64,000 bases of DNA, taken from assembly GCA_963920705.1 (NCBI GenBank), contig OY987238.1, positions 15,742,183-15,806,182 of the forward strand. The letters run 5' to 3'. The notes below the pieces were generated by a model that saw only the letters and a list, made by a program, of their open reading frames with translations, was not told the DNA's origin and searched no databases. This document shows positions 57,387 to 64,000 of the stretch, in pieces; within the stretch, counting starts at the first letter, position 1; every line of letters starts with the position of its first letter. A program made the position numbers and the translations under genes. The DNA is from Odiellus spinosus. Lineage: Eukaryota; Arthropoda; Arachnida; Opiliones; Phalangiidae.

Positions 57387-60300
57387 CGCAAGTTGTAGCA
57401 TTGTTGGCGCGCGAACTTTGTATAAAGCTTTGAGCTTTGCGTATAGGCGTAGCTATAGGTAGAGGGCGCCTCCGATTTCGGCTTAGCGTATAATATAGTA
57501 GGGATATAAAAGAAAATGTCATTTTTCTTTTCCGGCGCAGCGTCTTTTCTCTCTCTTCGCCTTCTCGATCTCTGGGGGGATTTTGGGCAACGAATGTACT
57601 TTGATTTATTTTCATTCTTTTGCGAGGGGGCTCTAGCCCCACCCCCCGCCCCACCCCATTCGCTCCATCTTCCAAGTTTCTTTATTTCTCGAGAAGAAGA
57701 CGCTTCTACGTACGAAATAAAATGATTCCCCACCTTTACCGCTTATAGTATCGTCCGCGTTTCGGGCTCGCGTTGACAGCGAGAATCGAGTTCGACTTCT
57801 TTATATTTCGAATACGTTTTTATTAAGGTAATATAAGTGGTTGATCCGCCTTCGTACGCGCTGCCAACGTAAATCGTATACTACCTTTATTTATATAGTT
57901 TAAGAAAAAAAAAAAAAAAAATAGTCGCACGCGCCCCGTCTCGCGCGCGCGCGCCCTTTTCGCGAACCAGTCTGAATTTGCAACGAGCGTAAAGCTACGA
58001 AGGCTTTATCCTTTAGGATATAATAGAATGAAAAATATTTGTTTCGGAGTTTGAGTAGCTTAGCGAGCGTTGTAATCTCCGATCGCGGTATGTCGGTAAA
58101 AGAGAATGATTATCGCTGGTTGGCTGAAGGTTTTTAAAGGTGATAAAATCTATTGGTAGACGATGTCGTCTATTCCCGAAGGACGTCGCGAGTTTCTCGA
58201 CTTTTTAACCTAATTTGAAATTGCTTCTTCGTCTTCGTAAAGATTGGACAGCCGCGAAAATAGACCCGAAACTAAACTAACAAGATGGTTGAGTGAACCA
58301 AAGATAATAATTGTAGCCTAGTCCTAGTCGCTGATACCTTTTTCGCTTCAGTACAGTACATAGATAGGGTTGTAAATGTAGGTGTTTCGTTCGGGAGCGA
58401 GTCTATTTGTAGGCGAAACTAAAATCGAATACTCGGAGTCGTTTCTTTTATTTTTGTTTAAAGGTATAGTGAAATATATAAAATTTGAATAACGGCGTCT
58501 TGTCTCGAAGCTCCTCCCGGGGGAAGGCAAAGATAAAAGATGGAAGCGCAGAATATTTTGGGGAAAAAATGCGCCCTATAACATTTCAACTCCATTTATT
58601 AGAATTTGGAGACCCCGCGCACCTCTATGACGCGAAACTCAACTAGGATCTCACCTTGGCGTAAAGGGATAATGAAATCTCGTATTTCACCTTTGAAATA
58701 TACGTTTCAAATGGTTAAAAAAAAGTTGTCAAAATATCCATTAGCGTAGCCGCGTTAACCAATGAAATGGCGTTATTTCCGTATTGAAATTGTAATATTA
58801 TACGAGTCACTTAGCGTTGCCGATCGCGTATCAATCATCGCTTCACTTTGAACTTAGATATGTAAATGGCGCTCTAATGGAAATTGATATTCGTCGCTAA
58901 TGGTGTTTGGTCAACATTTTAACTATTAATATTTGGACACTAATAGCGCGCTTTTCCCAAATAGTTTCAAAAGGGGGGGGGGGCGAGGGTTGATTGATTA
59001 TGATGGACTTTTCCCCCAAATATTTTGCTGGCCCTGGTTTTAATATTTAGCGGCGGTCAACCGTGCGGGGGGGGATGGGGAAATATACCCCGATCGGGAT
59101 GTATTGGGGGGGGCGGCGACAGACGCGTTTTACGACCTTTGCAACCGCCGATCTGTGTATTTGTAGGTTTGTTCATTTTCGGCCCACGCGGAAAGGGAAA
59201 CGCCCACCCATCGCCAAGCCCCCCCCCCCTGCCCCTTCTACATATAACCCCGAGCCCCGTTCCACGAGGGGTGCCCGAAAGTTGACTCCGTATCAGCGCC
59301 ATTGAAGGGTTCCATTCCTACCGGAAGTTCCTTAATTGGGCCAATGGGGTTTTATATTAGGAAACCTTTCTTCCGGTTACAGTTGAAACCCGTAACAAGT
59401 AGACGCAGTATCTTAATAAGCGAGCTAATAAATAAAGCTATAACCAAGAGCGTCCTCTAACGGCAAACTAAAAAAACAGCTAGGGCGAAAGTCTTCCAAC
59501 TTAAAGCCACGTTTTCAATCGAGAGATTTGTTGCCAAAAATGTTCCGCTATAGATATTGACCTTGGAACCAAAAAGTTGCTCTTTTGGACGAAAAAAATT
59601 AATTTGCCATCCCTACGTTCATTTTCGGGGAGTTCGAATTAGTTTCTTCGTGGTTTGCTCTATTTATTAGTTAATTAGTTCGTTGATTTCCATATCTATA
59701 ATAATTAGAAGCCCCGAGTATTCGCGACACTCCTTAGCGTTCGCTTTCTAATTACTTATTTCTACTAATGACGATAATTAAAAAGTTAATTTCGCCAATC
59801 TCTAGGCGATTAAATGAGCCGAAATTAGGTTTTTTTTTAATTCGTTTGGGTTTAATCGTAACGAAATAAATGTGGATGTTCCGCTTTAAAAGCGCGCTGT
59901 TCTAGACACGAAATTATAACGTTTCATTTGCAGCCGCGCTCTGGATTGAAACAAATCGATTTTGTTGACTAGGCTTCGCGTTAGTTCTCCGTTTCCGAGG
60001 TTTGTTCGACGACGGAAGCTTTTAATCATCCTCCTTTTATTTTCTAGTTTTCTTTTAAAAATAGCTTTAATTATTATTCCCCGTTAAGCCTCGGCTTCTA
60101 CCTATAAATATTAAAACGGACATTTTAATAATAATAATAATGGAGTCGCTTCCCAGCACGAAATTTAAATTAAAATTAGATTCTTCTAAGAATAATTTGG
60201 AATCTGGAAAATGAAAAATGAATTTTTCCGCCAGGTGGCGCTCGTTCTCATCGGGTCGCGTTCCTATTAAAGATATTTTATTTCCCGGTCGTCGTGTTTT

Positions 60301-60945
60301 ACTCCGCTCTTAATTATATATATATAGGTATAGATATATAGGCGACCGAGGCTTAAGGAAAAGGGACTATAAAGTTTGAATTAATGCCGCGATTTGAAGA
60401 CAGACTGAATAAAAATTGCATTCTAGGAGATGGGAAAACTACTTCATTCCGCGTAATGTTTTAGTCATCGTTCTCGCCACGGATATAGCGTACGGGAACG
60501 GGGGGAGGGAAGAAGAATGAAGATTCGGCCATTCGAGGAATTCCAAAAAAAAAAAAAAAATAGCCATCGAATCGTATCAATTTTAAGTTGTCCCTGAAAA
60601 GCGAATAAAAAAGGATTTCCCCCCGCCTTCGGTAACGCTGCCGAGTTAAATCCGCTCCCTCCCTCTCCCTCCCGGAATAAACGGAATATCTTTTTCATTC
60701 TCGCTTTTTCCGGATGAGAATCTGTCAAGTTGGCGCGGCTTCGTTCCCGAAGCAATTTCATCGAAGCTATACGTTATAAAACGCGGGCTTAACTATAACG
60801 CGAGGGTCTCCCGCCTACGTCTTCGTTACTTCTAAGTCAATAAACTAACGCGTGTCTCGAGAAAGAAGCTCTTTCCCTATACATCCATTTCAAAGTCTTC
60901 TTTTTATTTCTTGGGCCTTTTTCTTCCTCCCTCCTCCATCTTCTT

Positions 60946-60961
60946 CTTCTTCTTCTTCTTT
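60946..60961. repeat. TTC microsatellite
   Basis: Five to six TTC repeats within a pyrimidine-rich stretch (60900-60965). Confidence 0.8.
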
Positions 60962-61959
60962 GGACGTTCTAATGTTAGTTTGTTACTAAGAAACGCGCTC
61001 TCAACTCGTGTATAGTCAAAAAAGGAACCCTTTAGCTTTGGGCGCGAATGTACCCGATCCAATCATATTGACACGAAATATTACGTTGTAGTTGTAGTTA
61101 CCCGAAAATGAACCTAATTCCTTTGGTTCTAGATCAAGTTTCAAAGGCTTAGACACGAGGGGAAGGTTAGATAGTAGCCAATATCCAGCGGGGATTTATG
61201 ATTGGATAGTTCTATAGGAGGGGGGGGGGGCTCGTGACGTAACGAAACTCTTCGAATCTTCCATTAAATGTTTGCGCTCCCCATTCTCAAATACGATCAG
61301 TTTTTCCACGAAATTAAATTAATACGAGGTGTGATTTCTTCCTTACGCGTCTCTCGAACCAACTTGTTTCATATTTTTTTTTATTTGCGTTGTTCTGAAT
61401 CATGTCTGAAAGTCGTACGGGCTCGATGATTGAGGATTGTTCCCCAAAAAATGATCGCGTTCAATTGAACCCTCCTCTTTCTAACCCGCGTCTCTAACTA
61501 TACACCTCGCGAGAGGGTTAGGGGGAAGTTCAAAAATGATGTCTGCTAGGCCATTTTTCCCGCCATAACATCCGAGAGAGTGTCATTTATATTTGGCCCC
61601 AACTGCGTTACGCCAACCCCGCCAAGGCTTAAATCCATCTTGTTTTGTTCGAAGCCTATAGCCAAGAACTTAAAATAGATGACGTTACCCCCCGTTATTT
61701 TAAAACTCCGCTACCCTCTAGGTCCGGTTACGTCTAGTAGTAGTAGTAGTATTATTAGTAGCCCCCGCACCCGCCAATCGAAATTTTACGACGCCGATAA
61801 TAAATCGGAACGAACAATTTTTCCAAGGGTTAGTTACGCCATTAAAATAAATAATAGTTACGAAGCTATTTTCCCGCCATTTTTCGTGTCGATAATTGGA
61901 GGCCGACGTCACGCGCCCATAGATGTATAGAAATGAGCTAGATCCGCAACCCTACCAAA

Positions 61960-62110
61960 GTCACGCGCCAAAAATGTCAGGAATAGAAAATATTTGCACG
62001 CGCTAATGCGCGCCTTTGACTCTACGAATGTCACGCGCCAAAATGTCAGGAATAGAAAATATTTTGCACGCGCTTATACTCGCCTATGACTGGACAAATG
62101 TCACGCGCCA
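61960..62110. repeat. Tandem 70-bp repeat beginning GTCACGCGCCA
   Basis: GTCACGCGCCA starts at 61960, 62030 and 62100, a constant 70-bp period; the third copy is cut short. Each unit contains AATGTCAGGAATAGAAAATA, GCACGCGCT and GCCT(T/A)TGACT. Confidence 0.85.
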
Positions 62111-63371
62111 GAGGGAGGACGCGTTGTCGTAGTTTATTTTCGAATAAACTTTATTCGTTTAAAAATGTGCCACTAACTCTTTAGGAACTTAGTCAAAGAT
62201 CGCTTTATAGAACGTATATCCGTAACCCCTTTTATGTTGTCCCCTTCCCCACTCTTCCCCCGGCTTCATTCCCTTCAACCCCCCCTTACGTATCGCGGAT
62301 GGTGGACGCCATTAGTCAAGTTTCGCGAAATAACTTTTTCTTAACTTAGTTATATATATCTCTATATATTGGGGCGGATTTCTTTTCGAGGTTAAACCGC
62401 GAACGGGGAAAGAAATCTACTTTCTTTAGCATTCGTATTTAATACGGGAGTATCTCTCCGCCTCAGCCTCGTCTCTATTCCCCATTTCCCCCCCGACAAA
62501 TAGATGGAAGAAAAGGAGAGTAGATTGGAGGGAGCCGCTCCGGGGGAAAAGAAGAAAATGTTAACCGAAAAACAGATGTCAGAGCGGAAAAAGCGCCCCC
62601 CCCCCCTTATAACCCTCTCCGCCTCGGTATAGGAATTGTATGGTTTCGGTTACAGTTACGTAGATGGTCCTTCTCCGATAACTATATAGCTATAGCGCTA
62701 CGTACGCCGGGGATTGTGGGGGGGGGGCTCGTTATCCCGATTGATTTAAAGGGGAACCAACCCCTTATTTCTATTTGTAAGAATTAAAATTAGTTAATCG
62801 CTCGTTAATCCTAGGACTGATACGAAGATGCTATTTCTACTAACAGATCTATTAAAAAAAGCGCTTGATTTTGCGCTTCATCCTCCCTTTAACTCTATTT
62901 AATTCGGGTTACGAATAAGCGTAGGAGACGAGCTAATTAGTTCGAGGAAAATTTAAAATATCCAAACTAGATCTATTTGTCTCGATTTGCGCCATAATTT
63001 CTCTTCCATTTTCTTAAAATTCCGATTGATTTCTCGGTGACTTGACTCCATTTTAAATTAGCTTAAATATTTGTTTCGACACTTCTGATTTCTCCGAACG
63101 TTGAGCCTCTTGGTTTCGAGAGCTCCGAAACACTTTGAATTTAACTATAGTTTGGGATAGATAAAAAGCACTCGAATACTGTTTAAATAATTCGTGGAAT
63201 ATTTGCTCGGGATATTAGAAGGGCAAAGGTCAGGATGACGCGCTCCATCTCCGACTATTTGTATATTGAGCCGCGTAAGGAAATTGAAATTGCGTTACGA
63301 ATAATGTAAGAAATCCCAGTCGTGTCAATGTCCCTTTAAGAAGATGTATATAAAAGCTACGTATGTCAGAT

Positions 63372-63417
63372 AGGGATTGGGTTGGGGGCTAGGGAGGGGT
63401 TAGAGGGGGGCGGGGGC
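63372..63417 (+). other. G-quadruplex-type run
   Basis: Six G tracts of 3-6 separated by 1-6 nt (GGG, GGGGG, GGG, GGGG, GGGGGG, GGGGG) within 40 nt. A second G-rich run is at 63540-63560. Both satisfy the usual four-tract pattern for intramolecular G4. Confidence 0.6.
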
Positions 63418-64000
63418 ATCGCCGACTAAGAGTATTCTATTTTTATTCCTATCTTATAGGTTGCTTAATGTCTAATGGTCGAGCTCGGTTGCCGGCCCAT
63501 CCAGCTATCTTCAAACTAACGACCGGGTGGGCGAGGACACGGGGGAGGGGAGGGGGGGGGCTGCTGCCCGAGATATCTATCTATATATATCTCCTTTAAG
63601 AGGTTGTCAAGGGGCCTCTCCTCTTAAGAACCCCCCTTCCACCACCTTTTAGTCCCTACTATTATTACTAGTATCTCTCCGCGATCTGATTGGCTCTCGT
63701 CGTTCGTTATAGGCTCGTCGAGGAAACAAACTTAATTACGTTAACTTCCAAATTGCATTCGTATTCTATCTACCGCGTTTCTTAATTTCTTTTCCATTTG
63801 AATCATTTGCATCTACGGCAATTAGTTCATTTTTTAACGAAGATTAAAATTAATTAATTTCACAGCGATTAAGCTTTTTCATCTAATTAATTAACAACAA
63901 TATAGAAATAGATTTATTACGTTTTTACGCTTAAAAATTTTAAATTTCTATTAATTTCAACGGGGAAATTTGTCAGGGAAACCTGAAAAAGTTGGGGAAT

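Larger units (their letters stand above)
53934..64000. other. Gene-poor right end rich in G/C homopolymers
   Basis: No exon can be supported here, although the missing first exon of the SLC35F gene should lie in it. Frames of 60-124 codons (54469-54720, 55531-55815, 56787-57086, 57340-57733, 59025-59305, 60465-60761, 61679-61930) consist largely of poly-Pro/poly-Gly from C and G runs or lack any similarity. Runs of 12 or more G or C are at 54390-54402, 55450-55463, 55632-55643, 55691-55703, 56598-56610, 56748-56760, 56842-56856 and 57043-57056, with shorter ones near 58975, 59220, 61220 and 62590. A GTCAGGGAA block is at 54805-54925 and another starts at about 63960. A CRE palindrome is at 57209-57216. 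Confidence 0.55.

Noticed and set aside
57340..57733. Two overlapping minus-strand frames (111 and 124 codons)
   Set aside because: Considered as the missing SLC35F first exon, but no GT donor in phase 2 follows and there is no similarity.

Overview
This window is nuclear DNA from an invertebrate-type animal. The evidence is intron-rich protein genes of metazoan families (CREB with a kinase-inducible domain, the Ral GTPase, an achaete-scute-type bHLH factor), GT-AG introns with a minimum size of about 50-80 bp, AT-rich and repeat-rich spacers, and CpG dinucleotides that are not visibly depleted. I cannot name the phylum from the sequence alone. There are no prokaryotic, organellar or viral signatures.

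Eight genes can be reconstructed exon by exon with consistent reading phase. On the plus strand, in order: CREB (2824-5361), Ral (10707-14688), an achaete-scute-like bHLH gene (21516-23582), SYAP1/Sap47 (24686-27592) and an NPC2-type sterol-binding protein (30402-31034). On the minus strand: a CYP3-clan cytochrome P450 (33077-31272), a small NudC-like CS-domain protein (43146-40887) and an SLC35F1/F2-type transporter (53933-49084, first exon not found). NPC2 and the P450 are convergent, with only 237 bp between their stop codons. Two further split reading frames (6909-7093 plus; about 45753-45366 minus) look like real but unrecognised exons.

Introns fall into two classes: about 51-80 bp, and larger ones that mostly hold recognisable repeats. 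The repeats include a CAGGG...CCCTG-bounded element filled with GTCAGGGAA motifs, a 155-bp CTTTAAAG-bounded family with a tandem array at 8.4-8.9 kb, a foldback family carrying GGCTTAGC-GGATTC, a small MITE with 26-30 bp inverted termini inside the bHLH gene, and a short motif (TTAAAGGGATAATGAA and variants) scattered through the whole window. The right-hand 10 kb (54-64 kb) has no gene I can support. It is marked by many G or C homopolymers of 10-20 nt and G-quadruplex-type runs.

The most interesting unexplained structures are a three-copy exon-like tandem array (35.6-36.5 kb) in which each copy keeps its polypyrimidine tract, AG acceptor and reading frame; an array of eight evenly spaced E2F-type sites (44.74-44.91 kb); a consensus CRE palindrome upstream of CREB itself; and a 64-bp near-perfect palindrome at 44.1 kb. 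I see no operon-like functional cluster. The genes are a mixed set for signalling (CREB, Ral, SYAP1), neural or cell-fate regulation (bHLH), sterol/xenobiotic handling (NPC2, P450), chaperone-type function (CS domain) and membrane transport (SLC35F).
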